Assembly: GCF_000153305.1 (NCBI RefSeq)
Contig: NZ_CH724107.1
Location: 281,189 to 345,188 of the forward strand
Direction: 5' to 3'
DNA: 64,000 nt
Origin: Oceanicola granulosus HTCC2516
GTDB lineage: Bacteria; Pseudomonadota; Alphaproteobacteria; Rhodobacterales; Rhodobacteraceae
Shown here: positions 51,598 through 60,411 of the stretch, piece after piece
How the letters are laid out: every line of letters starts with the position of its first letter
How positions within the stretch are numbered: the stretch's first letter is position 1
The notes under the pieces: model-generated
The model's input: only the letters and a program-made list of their open reading frames with translations
Database searches by the model: none
What the model was told of the DNA's origin: nothing
Made by a program: the position numbers and the translations under genes

Positions 51598-51716
51598 GTG
51601 GAGCTTCCTTATTCTGTCTCAGGCGGAAGGTTGGTCCGGGTCCGGAAACCCGGAAATCGAGGTGCTGAGGCTTTCGCGGAGGTCCTCTTGACCGTGAAGG
51701 AAGTTGACCGACCAAA

Positions 51717-51733
51717 TTGCTACGGCGTAGCAA
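51717..51733. promoter_or_regulatory. 17-bp palindrome near attR
   Basis: TTGCTACGGCGTAGCAA: perfect 7-bp arms with 3-bp centre, between int and the new dusA start. GTAGCA halves also occur twice at the left end of the island (11317 and 11328). It could be an integrase arm site or an operator. Confidence 0.5.
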
Positions 51734-51815
51734 CTCTGCTCGTGGAACCCGGGAAAACCCGGCATAACGCGGAGAAATGCGCTGATTCCGAGTTCTTGAG
51801 GCAGCAGCTATCGTT

Positions 51816-52832
51816 ATGAATACTGCTTTGAAATCAGATGCTTGCGCTGCATCGCGGCTTTCCGTGGCACCCATGATGGACTGGACCGATCGGCATTGCC
51901 GCTACTTCCACCGGCTGCTGAGCCGGGAGGCGCTGCTCTATACCGAGATGGTGACCGCGCCGGCGCTGGTGCGGGGTGGGGCGGTGCATCTGCTGGAGCA
52001 CGATCCGGCGGAGCATCCCGTGGCGTTGCAGCTCGGCGGGTCCGATCCGGCGGAGCTGGCCGAGGCGGCGCGGCTCGGGGCGGCGGCGGGGTATGACGAG
52101 ATCAACCTCAATTGCGGCTGCCCCTCGGACCGGGTGCAGTCGGGGACGTTCGGGGCGGTGTTGATGAATGCGCCCGAGCGGGTGGCGGAGTGCTGCGCCG
52201 CGATGATCGGCGCGCAGCCGCGCGAGGTGACGGTGAAGTGCCGCATCGGGGTCGACGAGCAGGTGCCCGAGGAGGTGCTGCCGCGCTTTCTCGAGGCGGT
52301 CGCGGCGGCCGGGGTGCGGCGGGTGGCGATCCATGCGCGCAAGGCGTGGCTGCAGGGGCTGTCGCCGAAGGAGAACCGCGACGTGCCGCCGCTCGACTAC
52401 GACCTTGTCGTGGCGATGAAGGCGGCGTTCCCCGGGCTGCACATCTCGATAAACGGCGGCATCGCGACGCTCGACGCGGCGCGGGCATTGCTGGCGCGGG
52501 GGCTCGACGGGGCGATGGTCGGGCGCGCCGCCTACCACGAGCCGGCGGCGATCCTGCTGCCCGCCGACGCGGCGATCTTCGGGCGCGCGAGCGAGATGAC
52601 CGCCGAGGATGCGGCGCTGGCGATGCTGCCCTACATCGAGCGCCACCTCGCGGGCGAGGGCGGGCGGCTGATCCAGGTGACGCGCCACATGCTCGGCCTG
52701 TTCGCCGGACGCCCCGGCGCGCGGGCCTGGCGGCGGCACCTGTCGGAGAACGGCACGCGGCCGGGCGCGGGGCCGGAGGTGGTCGAGGCGGCGCTGGCGC
52801 TGGTGCGGCAGGCGGGGTCGCAGGCGGCCTGA
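51816..52832 (+). CDS. dusA: tRNA-dihydrouridine synthase A, island-supplied 5' end
   Basis: 338 residues. First 19 residues (MNTALKSDACAASRLSVAP) come from the island and differ from the original start left at 11195. From MMDWTD onward it is chromosomal. FMN-binding and catalytic motif NLNCGCPSDRVQSG near residue 98, HARKAWLQGLSPKENR near 170, and NGGI near 213. DusA reduces U20 and U20a in tRNA using NADPH. The new start restores a full-length protein, so the insertion is neutral for the host. Confidence 0.95.
   Translation: MNTALKSDACAASRLSVAPMMDWTDRHCRYFHRLLSREALLYTEMVTAPALVRGGAVHLLEHDPAEHPVALQLGGSDPAELAEAARLGAAAGYDEINLNCGCPSDRVQSGTFGAVLMNAPERVAECCAAMIGAQPREVTVKCRIGVDEQVPEEVLPRFLEAVAAAGVRRVAIHARKAWLQGLSPKENRDVPPLDYDLVVAMKAAFPGLHISINGGIATLDAARALLARGLDGAMVGRAAYHEPAAILLPADAAIFGRASEMTAEDAALAMLPYIERHLAGEGGRLIQVTRHMLGLFAGRPGARAWRRHLSENGTRPGAGPEVVEAALALVRQAGSQAA
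51873..51889 (+). repeat. attR core direct repeat
   Basis: ATGATGGACTGGACCGA, identical to the copy at 11249-11265. Here it is followed by TCGGCATTGCCGC, the correct continuation of dusA. Confidence 0.92.
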
Positions 52833-52910
52833 ACCGCGCCGACGACCGAGCCCCTTGTTGGCGCCGTGCATTCGGGTCAGGTAGCGGACGACCGGCCCGA
52901 GGAGCGCGCG

Positions 52911-53735
52911 ATGGAAGACATGTCCCTGTTGCTGACGATGGCGGCGCTGCTGCTGGGCATCGGCGCCTTCGCCGGGGTGCTCGCGGGGCTGCTCGGGGTC
53001 GGGGGCGGCATCGTGCTGGTGCCGGCCTTCTTCTACGCCTTCGCCACGCTCGGCTACGACAGCCCCGAGCTGATGCGGATGTGCCTGGCGACGTCGCTCG
53101 CCACGATCATCGTCACCTCCGTGCGCTCGCTGCTCGCCCACAACCGGCGCGGCGCGGTGGAGTGGGACATCCTGAAGGGCTGGGCGCTCGGCATCGCGCT
53201 CGGCGCGGTGGCGGGGGTGGCCGTCGCGGCCAGCCTGCGCTCGCAGACACTGCAGGCGATCTTCGGCGGGCTCGCGAGCGTCGTCGGCCTCTACATGCTG
53301 TTCGGCCGGCCGCACTGGCGCGTCGCCGAACGGATGCCGGAGGGGCCGGTGCGCTGGGTGCTGTCGCCGCTCATCGGCTTTCTGTCGGTGCTGATGGGGA
53401 TCGGCGGCGGCTCGTTCGGGGTGCCGGTGATGAGCCTGCACAACGTGCCCATCCACCGCGCCGTGGCGACGGCGGCGGGGTTCGGCGTCATCATCGCGGT
53501 GCCGTCGGTGGCTGGCTTCCTGCTGGTGCCGATGTCACCGGACGTGCGCCCGCCGCTGACGCTGGGAGCGGTCAACCTCGTCGCCTTCGGGCTGGTCATC
53601 GCGATGACGCTGATCACCGCGCCCTGGGGCGCGGCGCTGGCGCACCGGATGGATCCGGGCCCGCTCAAGCGCGTCTTCGGCGCCTTCCTCCTGCTCGTCG
53701 CGCTCAACATGGTCCGCCGCGCGCTGGCCGGCTAG
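52911..53735 (+). CDS. TSUP-family (TauE/SafE) permease
   Basis: 274 residues, eight hydrophobic segments. GVLAGLLGVGGGIVLVPAFF near residue 23 and SVLMGIGGGSFGVPVM near residue 161 are the paired TSUP signatures. Transports sulfonate, sulfite or another small acid; substrate not predictable. The start at 52911 follows GAGGAG; a longer frame starts at 52866. Lies 78 bases downstream of dusA on the same strand, so the two may be co-transcribed. Confidence 0.9.
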   Translation: MEDMSLLLTMAALLLGIGAFAGVLAGLLGVGGGIVLVPAFFYAFATLGYDSPELMRMCLATSLATIIVTSVRSLLAHNRRGAVEWDILKGWALGIALGAVAGVAVAASLRSQTLQAIFGGLASVVGLYMLFGRPHWRVAERMPEGPVRWVLSPLIGFLSVLMGIGGGSFGVPVMSLHNVPIHRAVATAAGFGVIIAVPSVAGFLLVPMSPDVRPPLTLGAVNLVAFGLVIAMTLITAPWGAALAHRMDPGPLKRVFGAFLLLVALNMVRRALAG

Positions 53736-53740
53736 GCAGC

Positions 53741-55057
53741 TCAGGCGGCGGGCGGCTCGAGCTCGCGCACCTTGAGCAGCGCGAGGCGGTTCTCCTCCTT
53801 CTCGACCACCTCGAAGCGGAAGCCGTGGAACGAGAAGACCTGGCCCTGGGCGGGGATGATCTGGGCCTCGTGGATGACGAGGCCGGCGACGGTGTTGGCC
53901 TCGTCGTCGGGCAGGTTCCAGTCGTGCGCGCGGTTGAGGTCGCGGATCGTGGTGCCGCCCTCGACGAGGTAGGAGCCGTCCTCGGTGCGCGCGATGACGC
54001 GATCCTCGTCGGTGTCGAACTCGTCGGTGATCTCGCCGACGATCTCCTCGAGGATGTCCTCGAGCGTGATCAGCCCCTGCAGCGTGCCGTACTCGTCGAC
54101 CACCAGCGCGAAGTGGACGTGGCGCTTGAGGAACTCGCGCATCTGGTCGTCGAGGTTCGTGGTCTCGGGGATGAAGTAGGGCTCCATCGCGACGCTCATC
54201 ACGTCGAACTCGGCGAGCTCCTTGGCCGTCACCTCGCCGTCGTCGGCGAGGCGGTGGAGCGCGCGCAGCATCTCCTTGGCGTGCAGCACGCCGACGATGT
54301 TCTCGGGCTCCCCCCGGTAGAGCGGCAGGCGCGTGTGGGTCGATTCGAGGCAGCGGCGCAGGATGTCGCGGGCGTTGAGGTCGGCGTCGATCATCTCGAT
54401 GCCCGAGCGGTGCAGCATGATCTCCTCGACGAAGCGCTCGCCGAGATCGAGCGCGCCGAGGATGCGGTCGCGGTCCTCCTTCTCGACGACGCCCTCCGAG
54501 TGGCCGATCTGCAGCGCGCCGGCGATTTCCTCGCGCACGGCGAGGAAGTGGGCGTTGGGATCGGTGCGGACGCCGAACACCCGCAGCACGCCGCGCACCA
54601 GCAGGCGCACGAAGCCGACCACGGGAGCGAAGACCTTCACCACCAGCGAGATCGGCCGCGCGACGAGGGCGGCGGCGCTCTCGGCGTTGGTGATGGCGTA
54701 GGTCTTGGGCAGCACCTCGGCGAAGACCAGCACCAGCGCGGTCATCACCAGTGTCGCCAGCGCCACGCCGCCCTCGCCGAACACCCGGGTGAACAGCGCG
54801 GTCGCGAGCGAGGTGGCGAGGATGTTGACGAGGTTGTTGCCGAGCAGGACCGAGCCGATCAGCCGTTCGTTGTCCTCGGTGATATCGAGCGCCACCTGCG
54901 CGCCGGTGCTGCCCCGGTCGGCGTTGGAGCGCAGCTTGCCCCGCGACGCGGCGGTCAGCGCGGTCTCGGAGCCGGAGAAGAAGGCGGAGAACACCAGGAG
55001 CAGCAGGATCGCCCCGGCGGTGATCCAGAAGGCGGCGTCGAGGGTGGCGAGGTCCAT
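53741..55057 (-). CDS. CorC/HlyC-family CBS transporter-associated protein (DUF21)
   Basis: 438 residues. DUF21 domain with four hydrophobic segments (about 5-190; FSGSETALTAASRGKLRSNA, LVFAEVLPKTYAITNAESAA). Two CBS domains follow (about 205-330; MLHRSGIEMIDADLNARDIL, LVVDEYGTLQGLITLEDILE), then a CorC_HlyC domain (TTIRDLNRAHDWNLP ... VFSFHGFRFEVVEKEENR). Likely magnesium or cobalt homeostasis at the inner membrane. Start at 55057; a second ATG two codons upstream is equally possible. Confidence 0.93.
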   Translation of the reverse strand: MDLATLDAAFWITAGAILLLLVFSAFFSGSETALTAASRGKLRSNADRGSTGAQVALDITEDNERLIGSVLLGNNLVNILATSLATALFTRVFGEGGVALATLVMTALVLVFAEVLPKTYAITNAESAAALVARPISLVVKVFAPVVGFVRLLVRGVLRVFGVRTDPNAHFLAVREEIAGALQIGHSEGVVEKEDRDRILGALDLGERFVEEIMLHRSGIEMIDADLNARDILRRCLESTHTRLPLYRGEPENIVGVLHAKEMLRALHRLADDGEVTAKELAEFDVMSVAMEPYFIPETTNLDDQMREFLKRHVHFALVVDEYGTLQGLITLEDILEEIVGEITDEFDTDEDRVIARTEDGSYLVEGGTTIRDLNRAHDWNLPDDEANTVAGLVIHEAQIIPAQGQVFSFHGFRFEVVEKEENRLALLKVRELEPPAA

Positions 55058-55143
55058 GATCATCCCTAAGCGGTTCAGACAGTGGTTATGGGGCTGCGAC
55101 CCGGGCGCATCAAGGGCGCGGGCGCGCGGGCCCGGGGGCGTGG

Positions 55144-55166
55144 GGGTGCGCAATGAATGCGCACCC
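55144..55166. repeat. Dispersed palindromic repeat, GGGTGCGC type
   Basis: Arms GGGTGCGCA / TGCGCACCC around ATGAA, upstream of the CorC gene and close to the end of xerD. An inverted copy with one mismatch lies at 63300-63322. REP-like intergenic element. Confidence 0.75.
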
Positions 55167-55192
55167 TACGGGGCCCGCGAGGTGCGCGTGTC

Positions 55193-56140
55193 CTACGGGT
55201 CGGTGTCGCGGGGCTGGACGAGGGGGTGGTGGTCGAGGACGAGGGCGCGCAGGCGGGCGTCGAGGACGTGGGTGTAGATCTCGGTGGTGCCGACGTCGGC
55301 ATGGCCGAGCAGGGTCTGGATCGAGCGCAGGTCGGCACCGCCCTCGAGCAGATGGGTGGCGAAGGCGTGGCGCAGCGTGTGCGGCGTCACCTTTTCGGGC
55401 GAGACGCCGCCGAGCACGGCGATCTCCTTGATCAGCGTGAAGAAGCGGTGGCGCGTCAGGTGGCCGTCCTTGCCGTGCGAGGGGAACAGGAAGCGCGACG
55501 CCGCCTTGCCCCTGGCTTGGGCGGCGGCCTCGGCGGCGTCGCGCGCCACGAGCCACTCCGCCACCGCCGCGCGCGCACCCTGCGACAGGGGCACCATGCG
55601 CTCCTTGCCGCCCTTGCCGCGCACCAGCAGCATCCGCGGATCGCCCCTCGTGGCGGCGACGGGCAGGCTCACCAGTTCGCTCACGCGCATCCCCGTGGCG
55701 TAGAGCAGCTCGACGAGGCAGGTGTTGCGCACCGCGTCGCGCGGGGTGGTGCGCGCGGCGGCGAGCAGGCGGTCGACCTCCTCGACGCTGAGCGTCTTGG
55801 GCAGCCGCTTCTCGCGCCCCGGGCCGGCGATGCGGATCGCCGGGTTGTCGGCGCGCCAGCCCTCCTCGAAGGCGAAGCGGTAGAGCTGTTTGATCGCCGA
55901 CAGCCGCCGGGCGCGGGTGGCGCGGGCGAGGCCGATGGCCTCGCAGTCGATCAGGTAGGCCTCGACGTGGCTCTGGGCCGCGTCGGCGAAGTGGGCCGGA
56001 CGGCGCTCGAGCCAGGCGGCGAAGTCCTTGAGGTCGCGCGCGTAGGCGAGCTGGGTGTTGGTGGCGGCGTCGAGTTCGGCGGCCTGGGCTTCCAGGAAGG
56101 CCTGGATCCAGTGCACCATCGGCTGGTCGGCCGGGCTCAC
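55193..56140 (-). CDS. xerD: Site-specific tyrosine recombinase XerD
   Basis: 315 residues. SAM-like N-terminal domain and the catalytic set: LYATGMRVSELVSL (Arg), VRGKGGKERMVPL (Lys), TPHTLRHAFATHLLEGG (His-x-x-Arg), LLGHADVGTTEIYTHV (His and Tyr). Resolves chromosome dimers at dif with XerC. The GTG start at 56140 overlaps the stop of the upstream gene. Chromosomal, not linked to the island integrases. Confidence 0.94.
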   Translation of the reverse strand: MSPADQPMVHWIQAFLEAQAAELDAATNTQLAYARDLKDFAAWLERRPAHFADAAQSHVEAYLIDCEAIGLARATRARRLSAIKQLYRFAFEEGWRADNPAIRIAGPGREKRLPKTLSVEEVDRLLAAARTTPRDAVRNTCLVELLYATGMRVSELVSLPVAATRGDPRMLLVRGKGGKERMVPLSQGARAAVAEWLVARDAAEAAAQARGKAASRFLFPSHGKDGHLTRHRFFTLIKEIAVLGGVSPEKVTPHTLRHAFATHLLEGGADLRSIQTLLGHADVGTTEIYTHVLDARLRALVLDHHPLVQPRDTDP

Positions 56141-57726
56141 GGCGACCGCTCGAGCAGCAACAGCTGCAACGCCGCCCGCCGCGCCGTCTCCTCCAGCCGC
56201 ACCGCGCGGAAGAAGGCCAGCGCGGTGGCGACGGCCTCCGGATCGCCCGCCGCGCCGGCGTCGAACAGCGCGATGGCGCGCAGGATCGCCTCGCCGAGCC
56301 GGTCGCTGTCGGCCAGCGCCATCAGCCGCGCCGGCGGCTCGGCGTCGGTGAAGCCGCGGTGGATCGCCGACTCCATCGTCCCGCGCGGCGCCTCCTGCGG
56401 CATCTCGCCGATGGCGACGGCCCGCAGGAAGGCGTCCTCCGCGGTCGCGGGCTCGTGGTCGAGGGCGACCGATTCGTAGTCGTCCGACAACAGCCCGATC
56501 CGGTAGGCGAGCCGTCCGGCCGGGCCGTCAAGCTCGCGCTCGAGCAGGGCCGCGCCGAACAGGCGCGCGAAGGCGACCTCGGTGCGGGCGGTGGTCATCG
56601 CCTCCCAGGCCGGCGGCAGCGCCGCGGCGAGCTTGTCCGGATCGCGCCCGGTCAGCGCGGCCTCGAATTCCTGCACGGCGGCGGCGCGGTCCCAGACGCT
56701 GCCGGAGGCGGCGGGCGCGAGCTGGGTGTAGAGATCGAGCAGCAGGTTGTCGTCGACCGCGCCGACGCGGGCCAGCCGTTCGGCGGCCTCGAGCCGCGCC
56801 TTCCAGCCGGTTGTCGGGCGCAGGTCGGCATGGGCGAAGGCGCGGGGCAGGCCCATCGTCGGCATCGCCTCGCCGATGCCCTCGCGGATGCGGAAATCGA
56901 GCGGCGTCGGCCGGTCGGGGCGGCGCAGGGGCGGCAGGTCGGCGAAGGTCTCGGGCTCGAGGAAGCGGGTCAGCAGCGCGTCTTCCTCGGCCGACACCGC
57001 CTCGAGGGCGCGCGCCGAGTTGAGCGTCAGCGCCGCCGCGGGCCAGTCGCCGCCGTGGGCGAGGCAGAAGATGCGCGCGCTCAGGGTGGGGGCGAGCTCG
57101 GGCTTGCCCGCCAGCACCCGGCAGGCCCGCGATTCGCGCCCCGTCAGCAGCGCGACGTCGAAGTAGCGGCGAAACAGGGCCGGGCGGTCGGGGCCGGCGG
57201 CCTCGAGCATCTCGAGCGCCGGATCGAGGGCGCCGAGGTCGAGCAGCTTGTCGATGCGCGCCAGGAACAGCAGCCCCTCGCCGCCGTCGGCGCGCGGCGG
57301 GTCGGTCTCGGCGAGCAGCAGCAGCCGCAGCAGGTCCTGCATCGCCGGCAGGCCCTCGTCCCACTCCGCCGCGATCAGCGCGGCGAGGGTCTCGGGCTCC
57401 GAGCCGGCCCAGAGGCTGCGGGGCAGGCCGCTGACCTCGTGCGGCACCAGCCCGACGAGGTCGGGCGACACCGCGTCGAGCGGCAGCACCGTGACGGCGG
57501 GCGCGCTGGCGCTGCCGGCGACGGGCGCTTCGCCCACGCCGGGGGCGGTGCGCAGCGGCTCGGGCTGGCCGGGGAGCGCCGGGCGGGGCGTGTCGAGCGA
57601 GTCCGACAGCCAGTCGACCGCCGAGAGCGGCCGCGATCCGGCCGTCACCCCGGCCAGCTCCTGCGCCGCACCGGGCACGGCCCCGCCGAGCCACAGGGGC
57701 AGGGCGAGCAGGGCGGCGAGCCTCAC
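56137..57726 (-). CDS. Secreted protein of unknown function, Rhodobacterales type
   Basis: 529 residues with a signal peptide ending GAVPGAAQ near residue 22. The mature part is helical and repeat-like (ALIAAEWDEGLPAMQDLLRL; GALDPALEMLEAAG), with no known motif. It is encoded from a GTG at 57726, between a small membrane protein and xerD, all overlapping by 4 bases. Function unknown. Confidence 0.75.
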   Translation of the reverse strand: MRLAALLALPLWLGGAVPGAAQELAGVTAGSRPLSAVDWLSDSLDTPRPALPGQPEPLRTAPGVGEAPVAGSASAPAVTVLPLDAVSPDLVGLVPHEVSGLPRSLWAGSEPETLAALIAAEWDEGLPAMQDLLRLLLLAETDPPRADGGEGLLFLARIDKLLDLGALDPALEMLEAAGPDRPALFRRYFDVALLTGRESRACRVLAGKPELAPTLSARIFCLAHGGDWPAAALTLNSARALEAVSAEEDALLTRFLEPETFADLPPLRRPDRPTPLDFRIREGIGEAMPTMGLPRAFAHADLRPTTGWKARLEAAERLARVGAVDDNLLLDLYTQLAPAASGSVWDRAAAVQEFEAALTGRDPDKLAAALPPAWEAMTTARTEVAFARLFGAALLERELDGPAGRLAYRIGLLSDDYESVALDHEPATAEDAFLRAVAIGEMPQEAPRGTMESAIHRGFTDAEPPARLMALADSDRLGEAILRAIALFDAGAAGDPEAVATALAFFRAVRLEETARRAALQLLLLERSP

Positions 57727-57881
57727 TCGTCGGCCCCGAGCGTCACCGGAAGCACGATCTCGCGCTGCGGCGGCTCGAAATCCTGCGGGAAGAAGATGGG
57801 GCCGACATAGGCATACGCGACCAGGGCGATGACGCCGAGGACCACGAGGATGAAGAGAAACTTGAAAAGCCGCCAGATCAT
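57723..57881 (-). CDS. Short single-pass membrane protein
   Basis: 52 residues (MIWRLFKFLFILVVLGVIAL and a short hydrophilic tail). One transmembrane helix at about residues 6-30. Overlaps the next gene by 4 bases and is the first of the three-gene unit ending with xerD. The longer frame containing it is a shadow. Confidence 0.7.
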   Translation of the reverse strand: MIWRLFKFLFILVVLGVIALVAYAYVGPIFFPQDFEPPQREIVLPVTLGADE

Positions 57882-58071
57882 GCGTCGAACATCTGCCCTG
57901 TCCTGCCTCGTGTCCCGTGCCCGCTCGCGCCGCCTGCTCACGGACGGCTGCGGGGGCAACGGGTAAATCATATATGGCATTTGCGGAAAGTTCACGCCAT
58001 GCAGGGTCAGAAATTCGTCCCGCAGGCGGGACGCAGCCGACGACAGATCATGAAGGCGCGCCGGAAAGCTG

Positions 58072-58659
58072 ATGGCGGAGCAAGAGGATAGGGAACTCAG
58101 GGCAGCCGCTCCGCCGGGGCGGCTGAAGCGGACCATCGTGCTGATCGGCATGATGGGCTCGGGCAAGACGGCCATCGGCAAGTCGCTCGCCGCCCGGCTC
58201 GAGGTGCCGTTCCTCGATTCGGACCACGAGATCGAGGCCGCCGCCGCCGCCTCCATCGCCGAGATCTTCGAGCGCGACGGCGAGGCGTTCTTCCGCGACC
58301 GCGAGACCGAGGTGATCCGGCGGCTGCTGCGCGGCGCGCCGTTCGTGCTCTCGACGGGTGGCGGCGCGTGGCTCGCCGAGCGCAACCGGCGCATCATCGC
58401 CGCCAGCGGCACCGCGCTCTGGCTCGACGCCGACCTCGAGCTGCTCTGGGAGCGGGTGCGCCACCGCGCGACGCGCCCGCTGCTGCGCACGGCCGACCCG
58501 AAAGGCACGCTGGCGCGGCTGCTCGAGGAGCGCGCGCCGCTCTACGCCCTCGCCGGGCTGAGGGTGAAGGGCGATCCGCGCTTCTCCATCGCCGACATGA
58601 CCGACCACGTGCTGCGCACCCTCGCGGCGCACCCCGACATCCTGGAGCCTGCCCGATGA
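58072..58659 (+). CDS. aroK: Shikimate kinase
   Basis: 195 residues. Walker A GMMGSGKTAIGKSLA near residue 26, the shikimate-binding stretch FLDSDHEIEAAA (Asp), FFRDRETEVI, and STGGGAWL, and the lid ATRPLL. Converts shikimate to shikimate 3-phosphate. Its stop overlaps the aroB start (ATGA), so the two are coupled. Confidence 0.96.
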   Translation: MAEQEDRELRAAAPPGRLKRTIVLIGMMGSGKTAIGKSLAARLEVPFLDSDHEIEAAAAASIAEIFERDGEAFFRDRETEVIRRLLRGAPFVLSTGGGAWLAERNRRIIAASGTALWLDADLELLWERVRHRATRPLLRTADPKGTLARLLEERAPLYALAGLRVKGDPRFSIADMTDHVLRTLAAHPDILEPAR

Positions 58660-59804
58660 GCGCCCCCGACCTCGCCACCGCCCCCAGCGCGGCCACCGAC
58701 CTGCGCGAGACGGTACGGGTCGACCTGCCGGGGCGCGCCTACGACGTGCGCATCGGCCCCGGCCTGCTGGCGCGGGCGGGCGAGGAGATCGCGCCGCTGC
58801 TGCGCCGACCGCGCGTCGCGGTGGTGACGGAGGCGCGGGTCGCCGCGCTGCACCTGCCGGCGCTGCGTGCCGGGCTGGCGGCGGCGGGCGTCGAGATGGT
58901 GGCGCTGGAGCTGCCGCCGGGAGAGGCGACGAAAGGCTGGGACCAGCTGTCGCGCACCTGCGAGTGGCTGCTCGAGCAGAAGGTCGAGCGCGGCGACGTG
59001 GTGGTGGCGTTCGGCGGCGGGGTCATCGGCGACCTCGCGGGCTTCGCCGCCGCGATCCTGCGCCGGGGCGTGCGCTTCGTGCAGATCCCGACGAGCCTGC
59101 TGGCGCAGGTCGACAGCTCCGTCGGCGGCAAGACGGGTATCAACGCCCCCCAGGGCAAGAACCTGATCGGCGCGTTCCACCAGCCCGCGCTGGTGCTCGC
59201 CGACACCGCGCTGCTCGCCAGCCTGCCGCGGCGCGACTTCCTCGCCGGCTACGGCGAGGTTATGAAGTACGGGCTGCTCGGCGACGCGGCGTTCTTCGAG
59301 TGGCTCGAGCGGCACGGGCCGGGCCTCGCCGACGATCCGGCCGCGCTCGTCGCCGCGGTGCGCCGCTCGGTCGAGATGAAGGCCGAGATCGTGGTGCGCG
59401 ACGAGACCGAGCAGGGCGACCGGGCGCTGCTCAACCTCGGCCACACCTTCTGCCACGCGCTCGAGGCGGCGACGGGCTATTCCGACCGGCTGCTGCACGG
59501 CGAGGGCGTCGCCATCGGCTGCGCGCTGGCCTTCGATCTCTCCGCGCGGCTCGGGCTCTGCGCGCAGGAGGAGCCGAGCCGCGTGCGCGCCCACCTCGCC
59601 GCGATGGGCACCCGCGCCGCCATCGCCGACATCCCCGGCGAGATGCCCGGCCCCGACGCGCTGCTCGCGCTGATGGGGCAGGACAAGAAGGTCGTCGCGG
59701 GCCGGCTGCGCTTCGTGCTCGCGCGCGGCATCGGCGCGGCGTTCGTGACCGCCGACGTCCCGCCCGATGCGGTGCTCTCCGTGCTCGCCGACAGCCGGGG
59801 CTAG
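58656..59804 (+). CDS. aroB: 3-dehydroquinate synthase
   Basis: 382 residues. NAD-binding AFGGGVIGDLAGFAAA near residue 118, QIPTSLLAQVDSSVGGKTGI, GYGEVMKYGLL, the metal ligands in LLNLGHTFCHALEA, and HGEGVAIG. Second step of the shikimate pathway. Coupled to aroK. Confidence 0.97.
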   Translation: MSAPDLATAPSAATDLRETVRVDLPGRAYDVRIGPGLLARAGEEIAPLLRRPRVAVVTEARVAALHLPALRAGLAAAGVEMVALELPPGEATKGWDQLSRTCEWLLEQKVERGDVVVAFGGGVIGDLAGFAAAILRRGVRFVQIPTSLLAQVDSSVGGKTGINAPQGKNLIGAFHQPALVLADTALLASLPRRDFLAGYGEVMKYGLLGDAAFFEWLERHGPGLADDPAALVAAVRRSVEMKAEIVVRDETEQGDRALLNLGHTFCHALEAATGYSDRLLHGEGVAIGCALAFDLSARLGLCAQEEPSRVRAHLAAMGTRAAIADIPGEMPGPDALLALMGQDKKVVAGRLRFVLARGIGAAFVTADVPPDAVLSVLADSRG

Positions 59805-59866
59805 CGCCGCCCGCCGGCCGGGGTGTAGCCTGCCGCCAGTCGAGAGTACGAGCGGGAGCAGGTGAC

Positions 59867-60277
59867 ATGGCGGACGGACAGTCGGACGACACGGCGGACG
59901 GACAGGCGGAGAAGTCCATCGACGAGCCCCTCGCGGAGCACGACGCCGCCGCCGCGCCGCCCCGGGCCACGGTGGTGACGGAGACGGCAATCGTCGCCGG
60001 GCCGGAGCTGAAGAAGAAGGATTTCGTCGAGCGCGTCGTCACTCGCTCGGGCCTCAAGAAGCGCGACGCCAAGCTCGCCGCAGAGGCTGCGCTCGCGGTG
60101 CTCGGCGAGGCCATCGCCAACGGCGAGGAGCTCAACCTGCCGCCGCTCGGCAAGCTCAAGATCAACCGCCGCAAGGCGCAGGCCAACGGCATGATCTACG
60201 TCTGCCGCCTGCGCCGGCCCGATCTCGGCAACGTCGCCGCCAAGGAACCCCTTGCAGACCCCGCGGAGGACGGCTAA
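59867..60277 (+). CDS. HU-family DNA-binding protein with acidic N-terminal extension
   Basis: 136 residues. Residues 1-48 are acidic and Ala-rich; from about 48 the HU/IHF fold starts (ELKKKDFVERVVTRSGLKKR, then ALAVLGEAIANGEELNLPPL, LKINRRKAQANGMIYVCR). GGAG lies 10 bases ahead of the ATG at 59867. Likely a nucleoid protein. It ends 15 bases before tRNA-Val. Confidence 0.85.
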   Translation: MADGQSDDTADGQAEKSIDEPLAEHDAAAAPPRATVVTETAIVAGPELKKKDFVERVVTRSGLKKRDAKLAAEAALAVLGEAIANGEELNLPPLGKLKINRRKAQANGMIYVCRLRRPDLGNVAAKEPLADPAEDG

Positions 60278-60291
60278 AGGCTCCCCCCGAT

Positions 60292-60366
60292 GGGTGATTA
60301 GCTCAGTGGTAGAGCGCTTCGTTCACATCGAAGATGTCGGGGGTTCAAATCCCTCATCACCCACCA
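60292..60366 (+). tRNA. tRNA-Val (CAC)
   Basis: Cloverleaf with 7-bp acceptor stem GGGTGAT / ATCACCC, anticodon loop TTCACAT (CAC), T-loop GTTCAAATC and encoded CCA. Confidence 0.95.
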
Positions 60367-60411
60367 TCCTCCCTTCGCTTGATCTCCGCCCATGACAGGA
60401 CGAGCCGGACC

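Larger units (their letters stand above)
11249..51889. mobile_element. 40.6-kb genomic island integrated in dusA
   Basis: Both ends carry the same 17-bp sequence, copied from dusA codons 19-24. The left end leaves a dusA stub and the right end restores a complete dusA with a new N-terminus. A tyrosine integrase lies about 220 bases inside the right end. GC content is visibly lower than in both flanks, and cargo genes are typical of accessory DNA: insertion sequences, copper and mercury resistance, toxin-antitoxin, plasmid-type proteins, sulfide detoxification. Insertion within dusA by dusA-associated integrases is a known site choice for islands and prophages. No capsid, portal, terminase, relaxase or type IV secretion genes were recognised, so this is an island rather than a complete prophage or conjugative element. 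Confidence 0.92.

Noticed and set aside
11249-51889. Complete prophage or conjugative element
   Set aside because: No capsid, tail, terminase, relaxase or type IV secretion genes recognised, despite integrase, PrtN-like and KfrA-like genes.
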